A stretch of DNA of 22,089 bases from Chara braunii (GCA_003427395.1 BFEA01000729.1:622138-644226); one strand, 5' to 3'; counted from the first letter of the stretch, positions 1 through 10,040 are shown. The notes: generated by a model from the sequence alone, not told the origin. A program made the numbers and translations.

Positions 1-347
1 TCCAGGTTCTTCCCCCGTTAGCTCGCCCACCACACTTGCTGGTCTCCCCTGCTGCACATCTCGCTGCCTGCTTTGGTTCAGTACATCGATCCCATCACCC
101 TATCGATCTCTCCCTCGAATATACCTGGTGCAGGGCAGCACCCAGGTTTAGTTCATCTAGTACTTGCTGTCTTTCTCCCGCCTCTTTCCTTACTACACTC
201 CCTGGTCCACTCGTGTCAGTGCCCCTATTTGATCACTCCGCCTTGTCTCCTCCTTCGTCAACCTTTTGTCCTTTCTAATAACGCACCGCATAGCGACGAG
301 TTCGGTCGGACGAAAACGCAACAATGACATCCATCGTATGCCACAAC

Positions 348-450
348 AAAAAAACTTTGGGCTGCACCCTGCTTTTATGCATGTCATCTCTGCGCAGGGG
401 CCACGCTAGTCTTTTCTGTATCGTTCCAATTAACAGATGTCCCGAAGGAC
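348..450 (-). ncRNA. U6 spliceosomal snRNA-like gene (copy 1), probably divergent or a pseudogene
   Basis: U6 is the catalytic snRNA of the spliceosome. Read on the minus strand from 450, the sequence opens with a GTCC-TTCG-GGAC hairpin followed by ACATC, the usual U6 5' stem-loop. Next come AATTGGAACGATACAG, then the AGC triad inside CTAGCG, then GGCCCCTGCGCA of the internal stem-loop. It ends in seven T residues at 354-348, a Pol III terminator. The length of about 103 nt fits U6. Two points argue against full function: the near-invariant ACAGAGA box reads ACAGAAA, and the internal stem-loop has CAGAGATGAC where plants have CAAGGATGAC. No clear TATA box lies about 30 bp upstream and no plant-type upstream element was recognised. 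Confidence 0.85.
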
Positions 451-514
451 TGTACCCAGGCAGCAGTTCGTGGCGTACCCACTGAACTTAGTTGTTGGGT
501 CTCACCGCGGGTCT

Positions 515-528
515 CGGTACCGGTACCG
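515..528. repeat. 14-bp perfect palindrome upstream of U6
   Basis: CGGTACCGGTACCG is its own reverse complement. It lies 65-78 bp upstream of the U6-like transcript start and recurs at 20626-20639 upstream of the second copy. That is roughly where plant U6 genes carry their upstream element, but the sequence does not resemble it, so a promoter role is only a possibility. Confidence 0.7.
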
Positions 529-1477
529 GACCTCGTCCCAGATAAAAAGAAAGAAAACAAAAAAAGGAAAAATAAAAATTTTAAAACTTGGAAATAAAAA
601 ATAATAAGGAAAAAAAAAAAAAACGGGTGAAGAGGATCTGGTCCTTGGCCTTACCTCGCGGGCCCACGGTCGGAACCCCCCGCAAAAAGCCAAGGGGGAT
701 AGTCGCGCGGGACCCTCAACCCCTCGGCTCACGCGAATGCGCTCCTCCGCTGCTCCGCTGCTTGCTGCTGGCCTCGATCCCAAGATCCACCTAGTGAAAG
801 TCCAATGACGTAACTTATAGGGCTAAGCCCAAGCCTGAGCTGGTTGTGCGCTTCCCTTCATATGAATAGTACGACCAGCCAACCCGGCCTGCGAACGGTA
901 CCTCAGACCGTTTTTCTAACTTGCGGTCTGCGTCCATCATTCCGTAAGGTCGCACTCGGCCATCTTGGGGCAAGGCCCCGCTTGGTCCACCACACACGCC
1001 TGCTCCGCTACGATGCGGCTGCGGGTCGTGCCTCTCATAGCCGCTATGAACGCCCTTTTTATCACCCCTCCGCCGACGAGGCCCCGACTTTCCCTCTTGT
1101 TTGTGCCATTCCTAGTGGTGGCTCCTACTATCAACGGCGCAGGGCCAACCTAGTGCCCGCAGAATTCCACATGGCGCAAGCCTGAAACGTCAGCCTCTAG
1201 TAAATCAGACAGCACCTGTCTCTAGTCACGGCCTTACCCGGTAAACGCGACGCTGCCATAACCTTACCTGTGCGTGCGAGGTTGCGACCGCCTCAGAAAC
1301 TCTAGCCTAGCACTCACTTGTTCTATCGGCGTTTCATAGCCTACATTGATCAATCGCTTGGTCCGGCTAACGCATGCCCGCAAAGTGCACGCTCACACAC
1401 TCTGTACTCAACGAAAGATGGGACGCACCCCTCGCTATCGCCAAGGCGTTCTTCCTGTAAGCTGCAAATATGTGCCC

Positions 1478-1498
1478 AAATACCCTTGTAAGGGTATT
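1478..1498. repeat. Inverted repeat at the edge of the left U6 repeat
   Basis: AATACCCTT and AAGGGTATT form a 9-bp perfect stem around GT. It sits exactly where similarity between the two large repeat copies ends. The right-hand copy (21585-21614) extends to a 14-bp perfect stem; here the outer pairs are broken by substitutions after 1498. Confidence 0.8.
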
Positions 1499-1500
1499 CA

Positions 1501-1550
1501 GGCCGACAGTTTTCCGGACCTTATGAAGCGACGTCCCCGTCGCGTCGGCC
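1501..1550. repeat. Nested inverted repeat
   Basis: GGCCGAC at 1501-1507 pairs perfectly with GTCGGCC at 1544-1550. Inside it, GCGACG at 1528-1533 pairs with CGTCGC at 1538-1543 around TCCC. The inner hairpin abuts the right arm of the outer stem, giving a compact two-helix fold. It begins three bases after the previous hairpin and lies just beyond the region shared with 20112-21615. Confidence 0.65.
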
Positions 1551-2265
1551 AATCAAAGCTATACACACAACCACATCTTGCTAACAAGGAAACGACCAAT
1601 CCGGTTCACTGGCTCGACTCCGTTCGAGGTTGTCTTATCAATCTGCTCTCGTCATGGCGTTCCTCTGCCAGGGTTCCAACCTGGGTCTCCAACGTCCTGG
1701 CCTCGGAGCTAGGGGATACTTTGTTTTGTACTACAACGTACTATCCGCTCCCAGGTAGTAGGTTGATAGTCCTCTCCTTTTGTCGTAGACATCTGGCGGC
1801 TCACCGTTGGGTGTCCTGTTTAGTCATCGTCCCGCGAACGGGGTCATAACTTAGGACGCAGGTCCTAATCGAGACCTCTCAAAATCCGGGGCGCCTTTAG
1901 CCGCCCAAATGGTAATGCTTACCATCTCAAATCATAACGAGCGCCCAACCTGGAGTCCAACACAGGAGGCTTCAGGTCTCCATCTTGGCCCAACATGGAA
2001 CGGTCGATCACGTCGACTCCACGGCCCACCGTGTTGTTATGTAGCGATGGTGCCCTCGTTGGTTACGCAACGATAAGCAATTCTCTCTATCTTGGCACCC
2101 CAAAGAGTCATGACTCTTGACCTAATCGACCCCAATAACCTTCCCTCTAGCTAAGCCTCTCTGGGTTACCGACCCTTCAAGACTTAACCTTTGGTAAGCC
2201 ATGGTCCCGCTGCCAGGTTGTGCCGGTCAGCGACCCTCGCTTTTTCTTCCGCTATACTTGCGCAT
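1551..2265. other. Non-coding stretch with several short dyads
   Basis: No protein or known RNA gene was recognised. The clear structures are an IR at 1851-1868 (TTAGGAC/GTCCTAA, 4-nt loop), an IR at 1909-1925 (ATGGTAA/TTACCAT, 3-nt loop), a hairpin at 1948-1977 (ACCTGGAG/CTTCAGGT with one G-T pair), and a 16-bp perfect palindrome at 2103-2118. A 167-codon plus-strand frame at 1346-1849 crosses the repeat border and has no recognisable motif, so I treat it as chance. Confidence 0.6.
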
Positions 2266-3394
2266 TCAGGTCCTAGTGACAAGTGAAACCCAAAGTATAC
2301 TGGGAGAGAGTGCTCTCTGAATCTTGAGAAAGAGATGGCATGATGTGTTTTGCACAGATGAAATGATGATGAATAGAAAGGTCACAACCAAGGTTGTATC
2401 TTCTGTATGACTCGGAAAAGAGAGAGGAAAACCGAATGACCAATTGGACTTTCTTAAAGGGATGAAAATTGTCAGAGCACTCAATAGAGATGCTATAATG
2501 ATGATAAATGTTTGTGTATATGTAAAAGTCTGACGAGGGAAGACTAGATATTTTGTGAGAATAACAGATGGAAATTTTTGGCAATTATGATGGAACTATT
2601 GAAAAGTATTGTGAGTGTCCCTAAAAGACGTGCGACCTTATCTGCTTTTGATCAAAGTGAGGGAGATACAACCCTGTGGAATTACTAAGGATTTTGATGG
2701 AATGTTGAGAAAGACACTACCCCTCCACGTAGTCCCGTGGGCAGTGGTATGTGATCCTTTGTTTATTCTGAAAACTTTTTGGAAGAGAGTGTCAGACCAT
2801 AATGGAGTCAGTCTAAGGGACGTATTTGTGAGGCCAAGCTAAGGGGCTATACTTAGCATCGCTGGAACTGTAGAACCTAACTCTTAGTTCATTTCACAAC
2901 ATTCATCTTATCACACCACCATCCATATGGGCAAGTCCACAAACTGAGAGTGAGTGTGACACAACACACACAACACAATGACAAGGTTTGAGACTCGTAT
3001 ATATACACAGGGTATGGGGTCTTGCAATAAGTAAAGGCTCCTGTCCTTATCACAGAAATCAAAGTATCACACAAAGAGTTCAAGTATCCAACAAAGAGTC
3101 AAGGTATCCAAGTGTCAAAGTATCAAAACTCGACAGTCGCCCCACACTTCTGAGCGCTATTCTACAAAGATATTAACACTCTACATCACATTAGCGGAAA
3201 ATGAGAAAAATAATCAAAATCATACTCAGTGTTATCTTATGTACAAGAAGGTTTTCAAGTCTATAATGCGTAGGTAACATCTCACTACTGACTCAACTTG
3301 CTGATGTACATGGGTCTGATTCAATCCTCTATGTATCCCTCTATATACAAATAACCATAAGTCAGAGAGTCAGAGATGTCTCGCATTTTCGGAC
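2266..3394. other. AT-richer non-coding region downstream of the second gag
   Basis: Composition shifts here to a more AT-rich sequence. No frame above about 100 codons shows a recognisable domain. Apart from the imperfect short repeats at 3059-3133 I see nothing annotatable. It lies 3' of the second gag on the minus strand and could be retroelement 3' UTR or flanking DNA. Confidence 0.5.
3059..3127. repeat. Imperfect short tandem repeats (GTATC-CAA / CAAAGAGT)
   Basis: Four degenerate units of about 16-21 bases follow one another. They share AAGTATC or AGGTATC followed by a CAA-rich tail, and two of them contain ACAAAGAGT. They end just before ACTCGACA at 3128-3135, which is complementary to the LTR edge at 12591. 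Confidence 0.6.
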
Positions 3395-3400
3395 TTTATT
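3395..3400 (-). promoter_or_regulatory. AATAAA polyadenylation-type signal
   Basis: On the minus strand AATAAA lies 8 bases past the TAG stop of the second gag-like frame (stop 3409-3411). The position suits a polyadenylation signal, but a hexamer alone is weak evidence. In an LTR element the functional signal is normally inside the 3' LTR. Confidence 0.35.
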
Positions 3401-3408
3401 AGAAAATT

Positions 3409-5773
3409 CTACTCCTGATCACTCATGACCTCTTGCAGCTGCCTATACAACTGCGCCCTCACCCCATCACGAGTTTTAGGAACTAGGACTCCATTCCTGT
3501 CTTTCCACACTCCAGATGACTCTCTGATAACCAACCCATTTGCCTCGTCCTTGAGGCTCTTGGGGCAGTCGTCAGATCGATGCTTGTCCTTCTTACAGTA
3601 GAAGCATTTGCCAATCTTCTTCTGGGACGTCTTGTCTCCTTCTCGTGAAGGTATTGATGACGAGACTGTTGAGATCTTGCTCGTGAGCTCCTGTAGTGGG
3701 ACCTCTGGGGAAGTGGGGCAGACTGCTCTGTCACCTGCTCGCATCACCTGCTCGCCGACATATCCCTCTTGCCCAGAACCAGTAGCCTAAGATCCCAACG
3801 CGTCCGTCAGATCTGTAGTAACAGGAATCTCCTGAGGTATAACTGACTCCTGATAGTCCTTCAGATCCTTCCTTGCCTCAGCTTCCATCGTGGACTGGCC
3901 CACGCTCTCCTGACCCTCCTGCTGTCCCATGGTCTCTCCCTGAGTAGTAGGTAGACCTACCTCCACTCTTATTGCCTCATCTGGTGGTCTCTCTTCTGGC
4001 ATTGCTGGTTCCTGTCCAAGCGTCAGGCCAGACGGCAACCTTCACTCAAACTCTTCAATCTCTGTGTCCTTCTCAGCTAGTGCCCCTGGCGACTCCAACA
4101 TCTCCTTATCTATCAGGGGAACCTCTTCGCCCTCCTGCTGGTCCGCCTTCTCTTCTTCCTTCTAGCTTTTGAATGCTTCCTCCGCAGGTTGTTCTCTGAG
4201 TTCAAACCCTTGGACCTCCGTCCAATCCACCACTGCAGTAGGAGCCTGCTGTACATACCTGGCCTCGATGTCCCGAATCCTCTTTTCCCACTCTGCCTCC
4301 TTTGCTTGGAAGGAAACTTGTTGTGCCTATAGATAGGCCCTCAGGACGTCATTGACCTTATTAAGGGTTTGGTTGACTTGCCTGACGGCCTCGTTCTCTG
4401 CCCAAACCTTCTCCATATCCGCTCTCACTGCCCCCACCTCCTTAGTCTGTCTTCCCAATTTTTTCTTCAAGTCCTCAATCTCTATTTCCCATTCCACCCT
4501 CTGGCCATATACCTTTTGTCCCACTTTCCTCAATCTGTCTCCAACCTTCTGATCCGAAGCTCTGGCTTCTACGAAGCCTTCCTTCATCATGCCCCTTAGG
4601 TTGAGTAGGTGTGTAGAGACCAACTTGACCCCCATCTCCTGATGATGCCCGCCAAACCTCCCTGCAGCGTCCAACAGCTTGTAAAAGCTGACCCAGACCT
4701 TTGAAAATAGGGGAAGGTCCTCCTCCTGAGTGTGAGTGCCCTTTCTGCTCTTACCACCCTCCTCCTCAGGCTTTTTTCCCTGCTGCCTCTTCTCATGCAG
4801 CTCTGAAAGGTTCTTCATCCTGAGCTGAACCTTGATCTCCTGATCCGTTGCCGCTCTCTCTCTCCTATCCAGTTCCTTCTCCTGGGCAGACTGCTCCTCC
4901 CTTTGCTCTTGCACATGTGGCTCTTGAGGTATGTCTGGCTCTATATCTGGCATAGGACAATCCATTTCTCTCTAGAGGCACCCTTGGACCACATGAGCCT
5001 CCTGCTCTTTCGTGCCTACAGGATCTGGGCTCCTTCCTCCTGTCCTCCCTTTGAGTCCCTGATGACGTGCCTCGCTCAAAGGTTCTCCTCTCCTCTGCCT
5101 CTGACTCCCTTCTTTTTTTTTCCAAACTCCCCCTCTCACCTGCCTGACGCGCTGGGGTATAATAGTTCCACAACAACTTCTTGCAGTGACCCCAACTCAT
5201 TGCAGGTGCCACGATAGATCTGACGAACGACCTGATGTGTCGCCTCACGTACAGGAGGAAGCTCCCCATTCTCTGCTCTCCTGAAATATCCAGCTCATCC
5301 GCATAGCGATCATAGACCCACAGGAACTCCCCCAAGTTATTGGAGTCAAACTGAATGGACTGTCCGTCTCTCCCCACTGGCGACGAGTGCAAACCCTCCA
5401 TCTTCCTCTCAAAGTCTTGCCAGCTCAGCGACTCCCTGACAAGGTTGGCAATGGGGTCTGTCCACTCGCCCGTGCCTCACACCTCTCTCAACATCCTGGT
5501 GTCGTCCCATCCAAACTCTCGTGCATGCCGCTCGAACTCGATCAGGAACAACTCAATGTTCCCCCCCTGGAAAACTGGAGGTCTGTCTTCTCTCCTGGTT
5601 CCTATCTGCGTCCTCTGTCTGGTTGCCCCCAAAGGGGTTTCCACTGACTCTGCCCCTCCCCTCCCTCTTGGCATAGCTGCCCCAAGCGGTGTCAAGCCTT
5701 CACAACAAGGAGGAGACAAACAGGAGCGCACAGAGGGTAAGCAGGTTGGATACACACAACCGGAGACAGACAT
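3409..5773 (-). pseudogene. Second gag-like gene (coiled coil plus CCHC knuckle), broken
   Basis: Reading down from an ATG at 5773, the N-terminal part resembles retrotransposon Gag, with PPVFQGGNIELFLIEFERHA. A TGA at 5477-5479 interrupts it and the frame continues to about 5100. A frameshift between about 5100 and 4965 precedes a long, charged, heptad-like coiled-coil region (about 4330-4900). The last part carries CFYCKKDKHRSDDC at 3565-3606, a perfect CX2CX4HX4C knuckle. Further in-frame stops lie at 4327-4329, near 4163, near 4041 and at 3787-3789; the final TAG is at 3409-3411. No protease or polymerase follows. It differs from the first gag in sequence and knuckle, so it is not a simple duplication. 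It may be a captured gag, an element-encoded accessory ORF, or a remnant fused by deletion. Confidence 0.75.
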
Positions 5774-5937
5774 AGCCCTCCCACAACTATCCCAGCTATC
5801 TGCCTATCTTCATATGCATACATACATACACGAGTCTAACCAAGAAGTCACAACATGTCACGCTATTCTACTAAGAACAATATCCCATACATTTTACTTA
5901 TACTATTGCTCTTATATAACGTGCTCAGAGAGTGACT
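5774..5937 (-). promoter_or_regulatory. Spacer between pol and the second gag, with TATA-like box
   Basis: This 164-bp spacer separates the integrase stop from the second gag ATG. It is too short to hold a complete LTR. TTATATAA at 5912-5919 lies about 140 bp upstream of the second gag start on the minus strand. The same octamer occurs in the leader of the first gag (12465-12472). It might drive a separate 3' transcript or be the remnant leader of another element. Confidence 0.4.
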
Positions 5938-7343
5938 CTAACTGGTGAGATTCATGCTCACCTCGTCTCGAGCCACAAAGTTCTTCAGCCTCGAGCCAGA
6001 CACCCAGTCCTTCCATGCCATCCCATTCAACTCCTCGATTTGGTAGGCTCCATGCTCACCACACCTAGTGACCCTGTACGGTCCCAACCACCTCTTGTCC
6101 AGCTTCCGTGACCACTGCTTCTCCATGGATGAGTCGTACAGTAGCACAACGTTTCCCACCTGGAGGGGTTCCTTCCTTACCCTTGCTATCTTATCCCACC
6201 TGTACTTGTCCTTGCTACGGTTGGCCGCCACCCTACTTGCTGCTCCCTCAATTATGTCCTCTATAGCGCCAATCTGGCGTGCCCTTAAGTCAAACAACTC
6301 CTCAAACGTCCGATTGGTCTCGAGGTCCTGTCGCTTTCAGGTATTTAGAAAACTCTTGATAGGAAACGTTGCCTGTCTGTCATACCATAGTGTGGCCAGT
6401 GCGTAGCCCGTGCTTCTCCTGACAGTAATATTATCACGAAGAAAGCAACTCTTAAAAAATTCGGCCACTGATTGGGTCTGCCATCGGTCCACTTGGCGAG
6501 AAGATTCGTGATGGTGCTATGCCCTCTTTCCACTGGTGCATTAGCTTGAGGGTGCGCCGCAGTAGTGTACTCGGTGATTACCCCATACCTCTTCAAAAGA
6601 TTCTTTACTTCCGCACAGGTGAACTCAGATCCTCTATCCATCACGAACCTAGAGACAAAGGGATAACGCAGGTAGTATTCTTCGATGCATCGAGCCAGTG
6701 TTTCCCCAGTCTTCGTGCGAATGACCCTGCCATCTACAAACCCAGAGAGGTTATCTCATGCATCAAAGATAAAGTTGTAACTCCCTATTCCCAACGACAT
6801 TGCCAACAGGTCCAGGTGTACGACCGCTCCAACTTCACGAACATACCTTGGGTGCAGCGGCTCCCTAGGTCTAAGAGAGGATCGCTCCTGGCATGGCACA
6901 CAAGATTTATAGTAGTTATCGATCATCTGTCCCATGCCATCCCAATAGTATAGTTCGTGTATTTTGAGATATGTCGTATTTGTGTTTCTGTGGCCACCTG
7001 CAGTACCATCATGTAGTGCCGCCATAACGTCAATCTGGCGAGCGACGCCGCAGACTATTCTTTTGGGAGTTTTCCCTTTGCTTCTCATGAATAGATGGTC
7101 ATCCCTTACTAAAAAATTTGGCCTCGTCTTCAGGACTTTTGCGCAAGTGTCCCGTTCCCTCATTTCACACGACAGAAGTATTTCGAGTTCAAGGTATACT
7201 CTCTCATATTCCTCTGCTCGAAACGCTTCCTTAATCTCTCCCTCTTCAAAGTCATCATTTTCTCTCTCGTGGATCACATTGTGACCCTCTTCTTGATCTA
7301 CTACCTCTTCCTGATCTAGCACCGTATTCCTGACCGCCTCTTC
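5938..7343 (-). pseudogene. Retrotransposon integrase, broken
   Basis: Integrase inserts the cDNA into the host genome. From an internal Met at 7322, H104 and H111 with C141 and C144 form the HHCC zinc domain (HDGTAGGH and CVPC). The catalytic core shows D171 in VVHLDLL, then MDRGSEF, then VERGH, with exactly 35 residues between the second Asp and the Glu (DX35E). The C-terminus has KRWLGPYRV, a GPY/F-type module, and ends at a TAG at 5938-5940 with no chromodomain. Breaks are a TGA at 6756-6758 between the first and second catalytic Asp, a one-base frameshift near 6440 just after RVAFFV, and a TGA at 6337-6339 in the shifted frame. A TAG at 7344-7346 separates it from the upstream linker. 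All zinc and catalytic residues remain, so the breaks appear fairly recent. Confidence 0.88.
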
Positions 7344-7793
7344 CTAAAACAATGCATTTGCCAGCAGATACATCCCACCTATCGTCTTCTCCTGCTTGCC
7401 CACCTGCAACGCCCCATCCTCAATTGTGAGCGAGTCCTCATGCAGTTGGTCCTTGCCTACCAAGGCCAGCTTCATCATCCAATCCACGCCTGACATTCCC
7501 CAAGAGTCCTCTTCGAGATAGGGCTTAAGGACTAGGTCTGGTCGCCGTGCATGTCGTGGTGGCGCAAGCCACACAGGTCGCCCAGGAGTAACATAGTTAC
7601 CAACGGCCAACGACCAGGAGTTGATGTGAAGTCTCACATTCTCCTCACTGTCCAGGAACCCGTCAACTGGTGGAGCATCCTCGATTACTCCTTGGTTGTT
7701 TTTGTCCCAGTCGCCTCGACTCAGCCCATCTGCTCTATTCTTGTTCCCCGAAATTTGTTCCAACTCGAAGTCGAACATCCAGATGTACGTTAG
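7344..7793 (-). pseudogene. Linker between RNase H and integrase
   Basis: This segment continues the pol frame beyond a TAG at 7794-7796. It begins with MFDFELEQISGNKNRADGLS, which matches the motif after RNase H in Ty3/gypsy Pol (typically PG-x-NxxADxLSR). The remainder to the TAG at 7344-7346 is an acidic tether of unrecognised fold that normally joins RNase H to the integrase zinc domain. Confidence 0.75.
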
Positions 7794-8069
7794 CTACCTG
7801 GCGATGGTCGGATCCGACGGAGCGAAATTCTTGAGAGAACCAGCTAGAGCAGTTGGGTCCACCCTCATTACAAACCTGCTGCCGAAGAGGTAGTTTCTGA
7901 AAATCCTTAAACAGTGAAGAACTGTCAAGGTTTCGCGCTTAAACTGAGAGTAGTTCCTCTCAGTTGTGTTAAGCGTTCGACTTTCAAACCTTAGTGGTCG
8001 TTCTTCTCCATTGGGATCTCGCTCAATCAACACTCCCCCTAAAGCAGTTGGCCCTGCGTCCGTTTTCAC
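7794..8069 (-). pseudogene. Retrotransposon RNase H domain
   Basis: RNase H degrades the RNA of the RNA-DNA hybrid in reverse transcription. The domain opens with TDAGPTALGGVL (canonical TDASxxxxGAVL); the first catalytic Asp codon is 8058-8060. The catalytic Glu is in QFKRETLTVLHCLR, and a further Asp follows in FVMRVDPTAL, where TDH is usual. The region ends at a TAG (7794-7796). The domain starts only eight residues after the RT-side motif DERGRRP, so the RT thumb/connection block is missing. Confidence 0.85.
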
Positions 8070-8745
8070 TGGCCGACGACCCCTCTCGTCGCACACAAAT
8101 CCTAAGATAGTGGCCCCGCTCATGCAGTGCCTCGACTTTGGCCCACTGACAGTGAGGTTATGCTCCTTCAAAAGGTCCAGGACCTTGCACAAGTTTTGCA
8201 CATGGTCCCAGACAAAGCGTCTGATTCCTGGCATCACCTCCTGCTCATCCTTCTCTTTAGGCCCCTTCACGGCCAGATCATAAATATAGGGCTGCGTAAT
8301 GTGAGGACTTATGAGGTGCATCGCCCTCACCATATACCTCTGGACCATGGCAACCGCATTCGTCCACCCTTGCGGTGCAACGTTCATGTGGATCAACACT
8401 CGAGGAGTATGCATAGTCGTCATTGGCCGGTCAGATGGGTATACAGAGAATTGGTCGTAACCTGAATACAAGTCTATGAGAGATATTATGGTTCTCCCAG
8501 CGCAGGCCTCTAAAAGCGCATCAGCGTTGAGGAGACCACCTGCATCCCTCACTGTCACAGCGTTCAGGCTCTGCAAATCCTGTACCCACCTTAACGTCCC
8601 ATTGGGCTTGACAAAACAAAACCAGGGGGATGTATACAGTCCACTCGAGTAGTCTACTACATGGGTGCGGATTTTTTCGTCAAGGTATTTAACTACCTTC
8701 TCTTCATCAGCTGGATTAGGATACCGCGCACCTCGCAAGTTCCAT
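8070..8745 (-). pseudogene. Reverse transcriptase domain with lost catalytic Asp
   Basis: RT copies element RNA into cDNA. Expected Ty3/gypsy blocks occur in order: FVKPNGTLRWVQDLQSLN, then LIDLYSGYDQ (motif A Asp present), then VAPQGWTNAVAMVQRYM, then PYIYDLAVKG. The last is the YxDD box, but its first Asp is replaced by Tyr (TAT at 8280-8282), which removes a metal-binding residue. ATILGFVCDERG marks the end of the palm. The usual downstream block with FLG-x-YYRRFI and the thumb is absent; the frame goes directly into RNase H near 8065. Only about 74 residues separate the mutated box from the RNase H Asp, where roughly 140-160 is usual for the family. Confidence 0.9.
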
Positions 8746-9429
8746 GGCTCGTGAGGCACGATATGTATCCTAATCATCGGGATTATATCCACGTCCAGGC
8801 GACCTCTCTCATCATCACTGAAGGCATACGCAGCATGCCTTCCTCTTATGGTTTCCACCATAAGCTTCTCCTCTTGTGCTGTAAGGAAGCCAGGCTCCCC
8901 TATAATCAGGGATTTCTGTGTCTCAAGAGTGTTACGGCATGACCCATTTTTTGCATTTTTCCGCATCTGCCGTATCAACTCTCGTTCCCGCTTGTAATAA
9001 ACTTCCTGCTCTTCTGCAACGAGTACGGGAACAGGGCGACACTTCTGATCTACCCTTTTGTACCGCCTTTGTGCCCCCTGCTTGAGCCCACCCCTAAAAA
9101 AGGTCGAGTTGCGCTTTGGGGTTGTGCTCCAATCGCTCCACCTATCCTTCCTGGTGTCCGGTATATTAACTCCATCTCTCCTGCTCCCATTTGTTCCACC
9201 ACCTTTTCTCTCAAGGCCTCCACAACCTCTGGATCCGCCATCCCATAGGTCGACACTATGTTCACCTATATTCGCTAGGCTAAGGGTTAGTGCCTCTGGC
9301 CCTCTTTCCTCTTCAATCCTGCTACCTTCCAATCTCAACCTCTCCTCTTCTGATTCTTCAATCGTGAAGGACCCAGGGTTGGGCCGGTTCCTTACACTTC
9401 TAGGTCCTGTGTTCTTGCACGTGATGACT
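8746..9429 (-). pseudogene. Protease-to-RT linker of pol
   Basis: The pol frame stays open here, continuous with the protease and RT (open from 9695 to 7794). No further domain is recognisable until the pre-RT stretch GARYPNPADEEKVVKYLDEK near 8735, which matches the segment just before the RT fingers in Ty3/gypsy elements. The middle part is charged, Gly/Arg-rich and probably a low-complexity spacer. Confidence 0.6.
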
Positions 9430-10040
9430 TCATAATTTCCGCATACTGGATCGCACAGGACGAGGAACATAGTCCCGTCATGCTTGTTGAGTATGACCGT
9501 CTCCGTTCGACTTAGGAATGACCTACCAAGTAGAATAGGGTGGTCAAGATCAGGCATCACGAAAAAACAACTTCTCACTTTCACTTTCCCTATCTCCAGG
9601 ACCACCGATGAGGCGGTCCCTATGAACACTGATCGACTATTCACCCCCATCAAGACCCCATTGTCAAAGCGGTTTATCTCCATCCCTAGGCGCAAAGCAT
9701 GCTCCTATTTTATGGGGTTCATTTCCGTCCCACTGTCCACCATCGCCGTACACGTCTTTCCTTTCACCACTACATCGAGACATCCACATGCGACTGACTT
9801 CCAGTCCATCTTTGTGTTTGTCTCAGCCCATTCAGCTTCCTTAGGGATTATAGTTCCTAATTGCACGCTGACCACCATCTTCCTTGATAAACGCGCTCTC
9901 AGCTCGTCCCTGAGCCTTGGCGCTGAGGCCAGGACGTCCTTCAGGGTCATAAGATGATTATGACCTTCAAGAATCCTGTCCATGATCTCCTCTACGTCGA
10001 ACCCTTCCTCTACTCGAACAGCGTACTTTTTCTTCTTCAC
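9430..10040 (-). pseudogene. Aspartic protease (retropepsin-like) domain
   Basis: The protease would cut the Gag-Pol polyprotein. TAMVDSGTEMN contains the DSG active-site triad (Asp codon 9735-9737). About 70 residues later LDHPILLGRSFL matches the conserved ILLG segment before the flap-distal strand. An in-frame TAG at 9705-9707 falls between them, a few residues after the active site, so the domain is interrupted. The upstream part (9780-10040) is basic then acidic and has no recognised fold. Boundaries are approximate. Confidence 0.82.

Larger units (their letters stand above)
1..1504. repeat. Left copy of a 1.5-kb U6-bearing repeat
   Basis: This block matches 20112-21615 at a constant offset of 20111. 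Bases 1-1373 are identical in both copies, including a 14-base A run near 610. Seven substitutions then fall between 1374 and about 1431, about 66 bases are identical again, and similarity ends just after 1498. The left border is cut by the window edge, so the true repeat may be longer. It contains a minus-strand U6-like gene, a 14-bp palindrome at 515-528 and several short hairpins. I see no convincing protein gene in it. It could be a segmental duplication, a member of a dispersed multicopy family, or an assembly duplication. Confidence 0.95.

Noticed and set aside
476-490. CCCACTGAACTTA resembling the 5' start of 25S rRNA
   Set aside because: Similarity stops after about 13 bases and no other rRNA sequence follows.
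1346-1849. 167-codon plus-strand frame
   Set aside because: It starts inside the duplicated repeat and leaves it, has no recognisable motif, and covers strong inverted repeats.
3128-3135. ACTCGACA, the reverse complement of the LTR edge TGTCGAGT, as the start of a 3' LTR
   Set aside because: The place and orientation fit, but the sequence below 3128 shows no similarity to 12591-14230 and the preceding purine tract is weak.
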